Source: JBGOUJ01 sp041477005
GTDB taxonomy: Bacteria; Acidobacteriota; Terriglobia; Bryobacterales; JACQDG01
Reading direction: 5' to 3'
Assembly: GCA_041477005.1 (NCBI GenBank)
Contig: JBGOUJ010000553.1
Span: forward strand, 1 to 5,290
Length of the DNA: 5,290 nt
A program made the position numbers and the translations under genes. Positions 1 through 5,290 of the stretch are shown here, in pieces; position 1 is the stretch's first letter, and every line of letters begins with the position of its first letter. The notes below the pieces were generated by a model. The model did not search any database. It was not told where the DNA came from and saw only the letters and a program-made list of their open reading frames with translations.

Positions 1-89
1 AGGGATGCTTACCTGCGGGGGCGAGTTGAGCGGTGCGCCGTCGCTGTGGAACGTCGCGCCAGCCGGTTGCCCGGCTAGAACCAACTGGG
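1..89. repeat. Direct repeat copy A (89 bp, identical to 553-641)
   Basis: Bases 1-89 match 553-641 base for base. The offset is 552 bp, exactly 184 codons, so the repeat is in frame in the exported-protein gene and encodes 29 identical residues starting QLVLAGQPAGA. Identity stops at base 90 on the inner side. On the outer side it reaches the window edge, so the true repeat is probably longer. Confidence 0.95.
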
Positions 90-726
90 AAATCCCTGGC
101 GCCGCCAACGGGTTACCCGGAAGCGTAGGGATTGGAACCACCGAGATGCTGGCGGTAAATGCGCCACTGTTGTTCCCTGTGGTAAAGGTATTGACGCCAA
201 GAAAGAGACGCGTTGCTCGCTCGGGGACAACGAAGGTGCGGAACTTGCTGTCGGCGGTGCTGCCGCTCCCCACCAAGAACGGCTGTTGCAGCAGCGGTCG
301 GAGAATTTCCTGCTCCTGGCCTCCGGCAGTGTAGTCGACCGGAGGAGGAGCAGCACGGGGGTCGATGGTATTACCGACAAAAACCCCGATGAGCGCTCCC
401 TCCGGAGCGTACATGATCCCGATTCCGAAGTTGCAGCAATCCCCAGTAGTAGCATTGGACGTCGCAAGGCCAGCGGGCCCGATGGAAGGAGGACGCCCTC
501 CTTCACCGATCAACCCCGTGCCCACGATCCGCAAACCCTGACCGGCGACCAGAGGGATGCTTACCTGCGGGGGCGAGTTGAGCGGTGCGCCGTCGCTGTG
601 GAACGTCGCGCCAGCCGGTTGCCCGGCTAGAACCAACTGGGCTGTCGCGGGAACCGTCACTTCAGTCTGAGCATGCACTGAAACAACAAACCCGAAAACA
701 AACAAGAGGTGCAGAACGAGTCGCAT
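1..726 (-). CDS. Exported tandem-domain protein, lectin/beta-sandwich-like (partial, C-terminus off the left edge)
   Basis: This minus-strand frame is open from ATG at 726 to base 1, giving 242 codons with no stop. Residues 1-19 are a signal peptide (basic start, hydrophobic core LVLHLLFVFGFVVSV, likely cut after VHA), so the product is exported. Residues about 22-197 form one domain with LAGQPAGA near residue 34, an AGQGLRIVGTG strand near 61, GALIGVF near 110, and FVVPERATRLFLGV with NNSGAF near 165-190. I recall these signatures from acidobacterial secreted proteins that resemble galactose-binding/PA-IL-like beta-sandwiches; sugar binding itself is inference. Residues 214-242 repeat residues 30-58 exactly, so a second domain copy begins at a 184-residue period. 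No good Shine-Dalgarno precedes the ATG, but the signal peptide and the upstream promoter favour this start. It is divergent from the membrane HTH gene. Total length and copy number are unknown. Confidence 0.8.
   Translation of the reverse strand, partial: MRLVLHLLFVFGFVVSVHAQTEVTVPATAQLVLAGQPAGATFHSDGAPLNSPPQVSIPLVAGQGLRIVGTGLIGEGGRPPSIGPAGLATSNATTGDCCNFGIGIMYAPEGALIGVFVGNTIDPRAAPPPVDYTAGGQEQEILRPLLQQPFLVGSGSTADSKFRTFVVPERATRLFLGVNTFTTGNNSGAFTASISVVPIPTLPGNPLAAPGISQLVLAGQPAGATFHSDGAPLNSPPQVSIP
553..641. repeat. Direct repeat copy B (89 bp, identical to 1-89)
   Basis: This is the first copy in reading order of the in-frame repeat, encoding residues 30-58 of the exported protein just after its signal peptide. 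It is identical to 1-89 at the DNA level, silent positions included. That points to recent duplication, gene conversion or strong homogenisation rather than ancient domain repetition. Confidence 0.95.
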
Positions 727-786
727 TCTAGGACTGTCTGGGAGGCCAGTCTCACGCTGACCGCTTCATGCAGATCGCCCAACGGG

Positions 787-815
787 AATTTAACCCTAAC
801 CACGATGACGGTCAA
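787..815 (-). promoter_or_regulatory. Predicted sigma70-type promoter of the exported-protein gene
   Basis: Read on the minus strand, TTGACC (815-810) is followed by a 17-base spacer and TAAATT (792-787). The -35 matches the consensus at 5 of 6 positions and the -10 at 4 of 6. It faces the ATG at 726 and would give a leader of about 50 nt. The -35 lies inside the 812-824 palindrome. Confidence 0.5.
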
Positions 816-824
816 ACGGTTTGA
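812..824. promoter_or_regulatory. 13-bp palindrome, candidate operator in the divergent control region
   Basis: TCAAACGGTTTGA is a perfect inverted repeat with 6-bp arms around a central G. Its left arm overlaps the minus-strand -35 (TTGACC), and its right arm overlaps a -35-like TTGATA (821-826) facing the HTH gene. A protein bound here could control both directions. Alternatively, two back-to-back -35 elements may simply look palindromic. Confidence 0.4.
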
Positions 825-857
825 TACGCTGTCGCACGGTTGTCGTATTGTCTCAAG

Positions 858-885
858 TTGTGGCAGGTAATAGAGGTACTATAGA
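858..885 (+). promoter_or_regulatory. Weak candidate promoter of the membrane HTH gene
   Basis: TTGTGG (858-863), a 16-base spacer and TATAGA (880-885) form a weak sigma70-like pair about 40 bases before the start codon. The -35 matches only 3 of 6 positions. An alternative uses TTGATA (821-826) with TATTGT (846-851), but that spacer is 19 bases. Neither is convincing alone; a promoter must lie between 800 and 929. Confidence 0.25.
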
Positions 886-903
886 CTTGAGGTCGACCTG
901 CCA
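861..903. promoter_or_regulatory. 8-bp inverted repeat with internal palindrome, candidate operator
   Basis: TGGCAGGT (861-868) and ACCTGCCA (896-903) are perfect reverse complements separated by 27 bases. A 10-bp palindrome, AGGTCGACCT (890-899), overlaps the right arm. The arms flank the candidate -10 of the HTH gene, where repressor half-sites often lie. Autoregulation by the HTH protein is possible but unproven. Confidence 0.3.
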
Positions 904-929
904 ATCTGCTATCTTCTCGCGTGAGCCAT

Positions 930-2216
930 ATGGCCAACGCGCGCGAACCGAAATCCCTCTGCGGCTGGAAGGAGATCGCCGACCACCTGGGCGTCAACGC
1001 CCGGACAGCCCAGCGCTGGGAGGCAGAGAGTGGTCTGCCGGTCCAGCGCCTGGAAGGTCCACGGGGGCGAGTGACGGCTGACGCCGAAGAACTTGACCGC
1101 TGGCGCCAGTCGGCGGTCACTAAGCCGTCGCCGTGGTCCAACCTGCGATTCCTACGGGTCTGGGCGGTCGGAGCCACCACCCTCATACTGACGAGCTCCG
1201 CGCTGCTGGGCTGGCGATATTGGAGGGCTACCGCCACGGGCCCTCCGGTAAACTTCCGTCTGGACAACCACATCCTGCGAGTGCTGGATAGCCAAAGCCG
1301 GCTGGTCTGGCAGCACGATTTCGACATCCTCCCTTCGGGGGGCGAATACCTGCCAGACAAAGGCTACCAGCGGGTGCGGTTCGCCGACCTCAATCATGAC
1401 GGGCGCAACGAGCTGCTGTTCGCCTACTATTACCAGAGCAACGAATCCGCCAGATCGGAGCTACTCTGCTTTTCGGATACGGGAAAACTCCTGTGGCGGT
1501 TCAAGCCGGGCGGCACCCTCGCGGATGCCGGACAGTCATATTCGCCCGACTACGTGCTCGACCAGTTCGCCTTGGTGCACGGCCAATCGCCCGACCCGTT
1601 AATCGTGACGGTCAGCCACCACAGCATCGCTTACCCGTCCCACGTGGCGGTACTGAGCGCCAGCGGCGATGTTCGGGGCAACTACTGGCACTCGGGACAC
1701 CTGTACCACATCGCCACTGCCGACCTGGACGGGGACGGAGTCGAGGACGTGCTCCTCGGTGGCGTCAACAATGGCTACCAGCAAGCAACGGTCGTGGTCC
1801 TTGACCCACGGCGCGTCAGCGGCGCTTCCACGCAGCCGCCGGGAGATCCCCATCAGTTCAGGGATCTCAACACGGGGACGGAGAAGGTGGTGGTGCTGTT
1901 TCCGCGTACGCTGCTCAACGAGCGCTTCGAGCCCTTCAGTTGGGTAATGGCTCTGTGGATGGCGCAGGGACAAATCAATCTCACAGTCCGCGAGAAGAGG
2001 GGTTATGAGAGCGGCTACCTCACCTATACCTTGGACCGCAACCTCAATGTTCTAAGTGTAATTCCATCCGAGGGTTTGGTGAAGCTCTATGAGGAATTTC
2101 GAGCTTCGGGGCAGATCACCCGGGACCTGTTCCGTGAGGAACTGCCACGCCTTCGCCAGGTCCGAGTGATTCGAGGAGACCAGAAGAGTCTGGCGGCCAC
2201 AGTGCCCCACAGGTAA
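930..2216 (+). CDS. Membrane-anchored HTH protein with outer FG-GAP/propeller-like domain
   Basis: The product is 428 residues from ATG 930. Residues about 10-60 are a helix-turn-helix of the acidobacterial CGWKEIA type (conserved GWKEIADHLG, RTAQRWE, GLPV and ELDRW), related to the MerR/excisionase wing fold, so the N-terminus should bind DNA. Basic residues (RFLR) precede one membrane helix at about 78-97, placing the HTH in the cytoplasm and the rest outside. The outer part carries two calcium-loop-like FG-GAP/VCBS motifs, DLNHDGRNE (153-161) and DLDGDGVED (265-273), with WQHDF- and LLWRF-type strands typical of beta-propellers. The layout recalls ToxR/CadC one-component sensors; the ligand is unknown. 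An in-frame GTG at 921 would add three residues. Neither start has a strong Shine-Dalgarno; ATG is preferred, with a GAG just upstream. It is divergent from the exported-protein gene, with about 200 bp between them. Confidence 0.85.
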   Translation: MANAREPKSLCGWKEIADHLGVNARTAQRWEAESGLPVQRLEGPRGRVTADAEELDRWRQSAVTKPSPWSNLRFLRVWAVGATTLILTSSALLGWRYWRATATGPPVNFRLDNHILRVLDSQSRLVWQHDFDILPSGGEYLPDKGYQRVRFADLNHDGRNELLFAYYYQSNESARSELLCFSDTGKLLWRFKPGGTLADAGQSYSPDYVLDQFALVHGQSPDPLIVTVSHHSIAYPSHVAVLSASGDVRGNYWHSGHLYHIATADLDGDGVEDVLLGGVNNGYQQATVVVLDPRRVSGASTQPPGDPHQFRDLNTGTEKVVVLFPRTLLNERFEPFSWVMALWMAQGQINLTVREKRGYESGYLTYTLDRNLNVLSVIPSEGLVKLYEEFRASGQITRDLFREELPRLRQVRVIRGDQKSLAATVPHR

Positions 2217-2347
2217 AGGAAGGGCGAAAGAAGAACATGAACGACCCGGGGCCGCCCTGACGCTGGACGACGAGCAGAAGCACTGTTGGGTAAAGAATCG
2301 GGGCGAGCTTTAGAACGACGGGGAGCGTGATCGGGCCGGGGTGAGCT

Positions 2348-4285
2348 TCAGGGCGTCCCGATCTTGTAGAGATTGGCGCCGGTGCCGGTGGCCACAATCA
2401 GGTAGCCGTTCGAGACGGCCAGCCCGCCCAGGCCTTCAATGGAGGCGTAAGGGTAAACGACCGGGTTGCTGGGATTGCGCCCGTCGACGATCATGAGCGT
2501 GCCGGGCGAGCCGGTGGAGCCGCCGTACTGGTCGGTGTCCGGCGGCCGGTCCGCGATGGCGAAAAAACCGTTGCCCAGCGACGCGGCGGAAATCGAAAAG
2601 TTGCATTGAAACGGCGTGGCGACGTTGCCTTGCACTTTTGGGGAGCGGGGATCGCTCACGTCGAACATGGTGACCGTAAGGTTCCCATTGACGCCGAAGT
2701 CCGGAATGCCGGGACTGCGGTTGGACCTGGTGTTGCCGGCGATCAGCAGCTCGGTTCCGTAAATGGCGCTCGGTCCCAGAAGCTCGGTGCCGGGGACCGG
2801 AACTTGCGCCACGCCCCGAATGTTTTTCGGATTGCTGACGTCAAAGATGTCGAGGGCGCCGAGGCCGTCGTCGGGAGTCCCGCTGCTGGCCGTGCTGCCG
2901 GAAATGTAAAGGGTGGTGGGGTTAACCAGCAGCGCGGTCAGCTTGAACTGCGCAAGGTTGGTGGCGGGCTGGGCAGGGTCGGATTGCAATTGCGAGACGA
3001 GAACCGGGTTGGAGAGATTGGTGAAGTCCACGGCAAACAGATCGCCGGCGGTCCGGAAAATCCTCTTCGTGGAATTGTCGGAATAGAATTCGGCTGTATT
3101 AAAAAAGCCCGTGGCTGACTGAAAAGAGAGGCCGGTAATCCCTTCTTCCTTCACCGGTGAATCGAACACGGCGGACTTAACCGGGCGCGTCGGGTTGCTG
3201 AGATCATAGACGACCAACTGCCAGGTGTTCAAGCCTTGGGCCAGGACCACCACCAGAAACGGCTTCGGACCGGCTGTATTGACCGCACAGCGAAAGCCGT
3301 TGTTGTTCAGCTCCGTGCTGCCGAATTCGCCCAGCAGATTCGGTTGCACGGGATTGCTGATGTCGGCGATGCCAATTCCCGGCGGCCCGCAGATGTACAG
3401 CGTGTTTCCCAACAGCGCCAGGTAGCCAGTGATGATGGTGGTGTTGGCGCCGGGCTCAACGGTCGCTCCGATACCATTCGGCAGGGAGATGCGGCTTACC
3501 AGGGTGAGGAGACCGGAAGGCGATGGGATGCTGCCGGAAGCGCTGATGGAAACCGACGCGGTGGTGCTGCCGGCGCCCGCCAAGGTGATGGTCAGGGGAT
3601 AGTCGCCTTTCCCGAGCGAGGCGGGCGCCTGGATGTTGGCTTGGGCCAGTCCGACGAAGCCGGGCGAGAGGCCGATGAACTGGACCGGGGCATTCACGCC
3701 GCCGATGGCAGCCGTCACCGGCTGCGTGGTGGGGTTCGAGAGAGGCGAGGAGGGAGCGGCGGCGCCGCTTGCCACCGACGGCCTGACGGCGCCGATGCCG
3801 GTCAGGTAGACGATAAGGACCGAACCGGCCGCTGCGGGATTGCCCGAGCTATTGAGCGAATAATCCTGATTTTGCGCCACGACATGATTACCGGCGTCTT
3901 GAAACAGGCCGGGCGCGGCCGCGGCCACGGTGAACCGCAACGAACCGCTGAGCAATCCGTTGGCGACGCCGACAGTGGCTGTGCCCGGTGACGTTGCGTA
4001 CGGGACCTGGAAGTTGATCTGCGTGGGACTGACGTAAAGGAGCGGCGCCAGCCCACCGTTCACGGTGACGGCTACATTGTTGAGCTTGGTGGGCAAGGGC
4101 GTGCCGGCGGCGGTAGCGACGCCTGAAGAAAGGTTGGTTCCGAAAATCGTGGCCAGCGAGCCGGGGGCCACTGTCAAGGTGTAATCGGCGCCGTTGGTCA
4201 CGGTGGTGACGTTCGGCTGAGGCTGGCCCAGCAGACCGGCCGGGACAAGCGCAAACCAGAAGACCAGGCGCTTGGGGGCAATCAT
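2348..4285 (-). CDS. Secreted TIGR03437-like plus LVIVD beta-propeller protein
   Basis: The product is 645 residues from ATG 4285. Residues 1-20 are a signal peptide (MIAPKRLVFWFALVPAGLLG, cut near Q21). Residues about 25-250 match the Solibacter TIGR03437-type domain: APGSLATIFGTNL (40-52), PLLYVSPTQINFQVPY (81-96), APGLF (124-128), GSVLIVYLTGIGAV (154-167), PGFVGLAQANIQAP (208-221). Residues about 257-645 contain at least six LVIVD-like blades with a D(I/L/V)SNP-type core, near 308, 361, 423, 482, 542 and 601, and should fold as a beta-propeller. The product is probably secreted or surface-bound; its binding partner is unknown. TIGR03437 is usually C-terminal, so an N-terminal position is less usual. 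The frame stays open to an ATG at 4423, but those 46 residues read through a non-coding repeat and lack a signal peptide. At 4285 a GGGAAG sits 4 nt upstream and a clean signal peptide follows. Confidence 0.85.
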   Translation of the reverse strand: MIAPKRLVFWFALVPAGLLGQPQPNVTTVTNGADYTLTVAPGSLATIFGTNLSSGVATAAGTPLPTKLNNVAVTVNGGLAPLLYVSPTQINFQVPYATSPGTATVGVANGLLSGSLRFTVAAAAPGLFQDAGNHVVAQNQDYSLNSSGNPAAAGSVLIVYLTGIGAVRPSVASGAAAPSSPLSNPTTQPVTAAIGGVNAPVQFIGLSPGFVGLAQANIQAPASLGKGDYPLTITLAGAGSTTASVSISASGSIPSPSGLLTLVSRISLPNGIGATVEPGANTTIITGYLALLGNTLYICGPPGIGIADISNPVQPNLLGEFGSTELNNNGFRCAVNTAGPKPFLVVVLAQGLNTWQLVVYDLSNPTRPVKSAVFDSPVKEEGITGLSFQSATGFFNTAEFYSDNSTKRIFRTAGDLFAVDFTNLSNPVLVSQLQSDPAQPATNLAQFKLTALLVNPTTLYISGSTASSGTPDDGLGALDIFDVSNPKNIRGVAQVPVPGTELLGPSAIYGTELLIAGNTRSNRSPGIPDFGVNGNLTVTMFDVSDPRSPKVQGNVATPFQCNFSISAASLGNGFFAIADRPPDTDQYGGSTGSPGTLMIVDGRNPSNPVVYPYASIEGLGGLAVSNGYLIVATGTGANLYKIGTP

Positions 4286-4289
4286 AATG

Positions 4290-4295
4290 CTTCCC
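4290..4295 (-). promoter_or_regulatory. Ribosome binding site deciding the 4285 start
   Basis: On the minus strand GGGAAG lies 4 nt before the ATG at 4285. It supports this start over the upstream in-frame ATG at 4423. The surrounding octamer occurs twice (4289-4296 and 4304-4311), so a second GGGAAG lies further upstream. Confidence 0.45.
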
Positions 4296-4343
4296 GGGTA
4301 GAAGCTTCCCGAGTGGTAGCCGTGAGGATAGCACACCGCTGCG

Positions 4344-4366
4344 CGATCCATGCTTCGCATGGATCG
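4344..4366. repeat. Perfect 10-bp hairpin with TTC loop
   Basis: CGATCCATGC (4344-4353) and GCATGGATCG (4357-4366) are exact reverse complements around a 3-base loop. There is no T-tract on either side, so it is not a standard intrinsic terminator. It adjoins the heptamer array and lies in the likely 5' leader region of the LVIVD-protein gene. Confidence 0.7.
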
Positions 4367-4503
4367 TGGGATCGTGGATCGTGGATCGTGGGCCCGAGAC
4401 CACGCTCTGCTATCCGCGATCACCCTCTTCTCTTACGGGTTCGCAGCCGTAAAATTGGACCGTGGGCTCAGGCCCACGATCTACGATCCACGTTCTACGA
4501 TCC
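4361..4503. repeat. GATCGTG heptamer element arranged as a long inverted repeat
   Basis: Four GATCGTG units occupy 4362-4390; the last three are directly contiguous and one extra G separates the first. Bases 4361-4394 and 4471-4503 are imperfect inverted repeats: the reverse complement of the right arm matches the left at 30 of 33 aligned positions with a one-base gap. The spacer is 76 bp. The element fills most of the space between two minus-strand genes and begins 17 bases past the stop codon of the response regulator. I recognise no transposase or known named repeat. It resembles intergenic heptamer repeats (as in cyanobacteria) or a small non-autonomous element, but no target duplication is evident. 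Confidence 0.75.
4451..4478 (-). terminator. Possible terminator hairpin of the response regulator gene
   Basis: On the minus strand, CGTGGGC and GCCCACG (4478-4472 and 4467-4461) form a 7-bp GC-rich stem with a 4-base loop, and AATTTTA follows about 5 bases later. It lies about 40 bases past the TAA at 4521-4523. The T-run is short and displaced, so termination may be weak. The same bases belong to the larger inverted repeat. Confidence 0.35.
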
Positions 4504-4520
4504 TAACGCCGCGACGGGTA

Positions 4521-5153
4521 TTACTGGGCGCAGGTGGCGGGGATGTTTTTCAGGCCGTACATGGCGAGCTCGAAGCGGTCACGGATACCGGTTTTTTCGA
4601 AGATGTGCATGATGTGGATCTTCACGGTGCCGGTGGCAATGGAGAGGGCTTCGGCGATCTCCCGGTTCTTGAGGCCGCGGGCGACCAGGGCGATGATCTC
4701 GTGCTCGCGGGGGGTGAGGGCGCGGGTACGGGGCAGGCCGGCGCGGGCTTCGCGGGGGGCGTAGAGGCTCTCGGTCCAGATCTGGTCGCCGGCCACGGTG
4801 CGGAGGCAGTCGAGGATCGTGGAAATCGGGGCGGCCTTCTTGAGGATACCGCGCGAGCCGGCCTGGAAGGCGCGAAAGCATTCCACATCGGAGATGACGG
4901 TGGCCCAGAGTATGGTGCGGGTCTGGGGGTAACGGGCCTGGATGGAGACCATCCAGTCGAGCACCGGCTTGGCGCCAAAGGCGCGATCGACCAGAATGAT
5001 CGACGGCAAGTAGCGCTCGAGCAGTCCCAGGCCGTGGACCAAAGTGTTGGCGCCGCCCAGGAATTCCAGATCTCCACTCGATTCAAGCACACACCGCAGC
5101 CCCTCCAGAGCGATGGGCTGTGAGTCGCAGGCGCAAACCGTGATGGTCGACAA
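4521..5153 (-). CDS. NarL/FixJ (LuxR)-type response regulator
   Basis: The product is 210 residues from TTG 5153, typical for this family. Residues 3-122 form a receiver domain. Asp56 in SIILVD is the likely phosphate acceptor, Thr85 (ILWAT) and Lys105 (GILKK) are the usual switch residues, and the acidic pocket reads Asp10-Ser11 where most members have Asp-Asp. The loop after Asp56 lacks the usual MP motif. Residues about 146-201 are a classic LuxR/GerE helix-turn-helix: LTPREHEIIALVARGL, NREIA, TGTVKIHIMHIFEKTG. It should be a cytoplasmic transcription factor controlled by phosphorylation, but no partner kinase lies in the window. The frame also opens at ATG 5231, adding 26 residues of no recognisable domain and no Shine-Dalgarno. 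TTG 5153 follows GGAGGTG and places the receiver at the N-terminus, so I prefer it; 5231 remains possible. Confidence 0.88.
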   Translation of the reverse strand: MSTITVCACDSQPIALEGLRCVLESSGDLEFLGGANTLVHGLGLLERYLPSIILVDRAFGAKPVLDWMVSIQARYPQTRTILWATVISDVECFRAFQAGSRGILKKAAPISTILDCLRTVAGDQIWTESLYAPREARAGLPRTRALTPREHEIIALVARGLKNREIAEALSIATGTVKIHIMHIFEKTGIRDRFELAMYGLKNIPATCAQ

Positions 5154-5290
5154 TACCACCTCCGCATCAGGACCATCGACGGGCCGGTGGGGAGGCTGTA
5201 GGGGCCAAGCTGGATTGACGATGGAGAGCATGGACCATTGCCGACCGGCTGCAACCCGCGCCCGCCCTGGTGGCTCCCGCCGCTCGCCGA
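5154..5290. other. Right-edge region, no assignable gene
   Basis: Upstream of the preferred response-regulator start I see no convincing gene, RNA or clear promoter. If translation begins at ATG 5231 instead, bases 5154-5231 are coding. The last 60 bases are GC-rich and could be the edge of another gene that cannot be identified here. Confidence 0.4.
5157..5163 (-). promoter_or_regulatory. Strong Shine-Dalgarno supporting the TTG start
   Basis: GGAGGTG on the minus strand is a seven-base match to the anti-Shine-Dalgarno. The GGAGG core lies 5 nt before TTG 5153. No comparable site precedes the ATG at 5231, so this decides the start of the response regulator. Confidence 0.6.

Noticed and set aside
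75..630. Overlapping open frames on both strands near the left edge (5-334 plus, 75-506 minus, 286-630 plus)
   Set aside because: They are out of frame with the exported-protein frame (726 to 1, minus), which has a signal peptide, known signatures and an in-frame repeat.
812..1360. Minus-strand open frame of 182 codons opposite the HTH gene
   Set aside because: It lies opposite a well-supported gene, its product is rich in Arg/Ser with no recognisable domain, and it would cover the divergent control region. It is a GC-rich shadow.
2217..2347. Terminator or small gene between the convergent genes
   Set aside because: I found no GC stem followed by a T-run on either strand. The only short frame (ATG 2237) has seven codons. 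Distant complementary bits (near 2191 and 2252) are too far apart to call.
3236..3991. Plus-strand open frame of 251 codons
   Set aside because: It is antisense to the LVIVD/TIGR03437-like gene, which has clear domains. The plus-strand product is low-complexity Gly/Arg/Asp with no motif.
4362..4390. CRISPR array or phage attachment site
   Set aside because: The units are 7 bp and contiguous without spacers, and no cas, integrase or tRNA gene is present.
4361..4503. Insertion sequence or complete MITE
   Set aside because: The inverted arms fit, but no target-site duplication flanks them and the arms are internally repetitive. I kept it as an unclassified repeat.
4350..5123. Plus-strand open frame of 257 codons
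   Set aside because: It is antisense to the response regulator and starts within the heptamer repeat; the product is Gly/Ala/Glu-rich without domain signatures.

Overview
The window is GC-rich bacterial DNA that looks like Acidobacteriota, most likely the Bryobacterales/Solibacter group. Three points support this, all from recalled protein-family signatures rather than a database search: a secreted protein with a domain resembling TIGR03437 (the 'Solibacter uncharacterized C-terminal domain'); a membrane-anchored helix-turn-helix protein with the CGWKEIA-type N-terminus common in that phylum; and a secreted repeat protein with the LAGQPAGA and FxVPxxATRLFLGV signatures seen in acidobacterial exported proteins. 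No rRNA, tRNA, CRISPR array, transposase or phage gene is visible.

Layout. Bases 1-726 (minus) hold the N-terminal 242 codons of an exported protein that runs off the left edge. It has a signal peptide, one complete domain of about 184 residues, and the start of a second copy whose visible 89 bases are identical to the first. Bases 727-929 form a divergent control region with a good minus-strand promoter, a 13-bp palindrome lying over the -35 region, and an 8-bp inverted repeat further right. Bases 930-2216 (plus) encode a one-pass membrane protein with a cytoplasmic DNA-binding domain and an outer FG-GAP/propeller-like domain. Bases 2217-2347 separate two convergent genes; I see no terminator or gene there. 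Bases 2348-4285 (minus) encode a secreted protein with a TIGR03437-like domain followed by an LVIVD-type beta-propeller. Bases 4286-4520 are non-coding and rich in GATCGTG heptamers arranged as a long inverted repeat, plus a perfect 10-bp hairpin. Bases 4521-5153 (minus) encode a NarL/LuxR-type response regulator, probably starting at a TTG behind a strong Shine-Dalgarno. Bases 5154-5290 hold nothing I can assign.

How the parts may work together (inference). The membrane HTH protein and the exported repeat protein are divergently transcribed from one compact control region. A plausible reading is a ToxR/CadC-like one-component sensor controlling its own promoter and the neighbouring surface protein. 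The response regulator has no adjacent histidine kinase in the window. The LVIVD protein is separated from it by the repeat element, so these two are probably not one operon.
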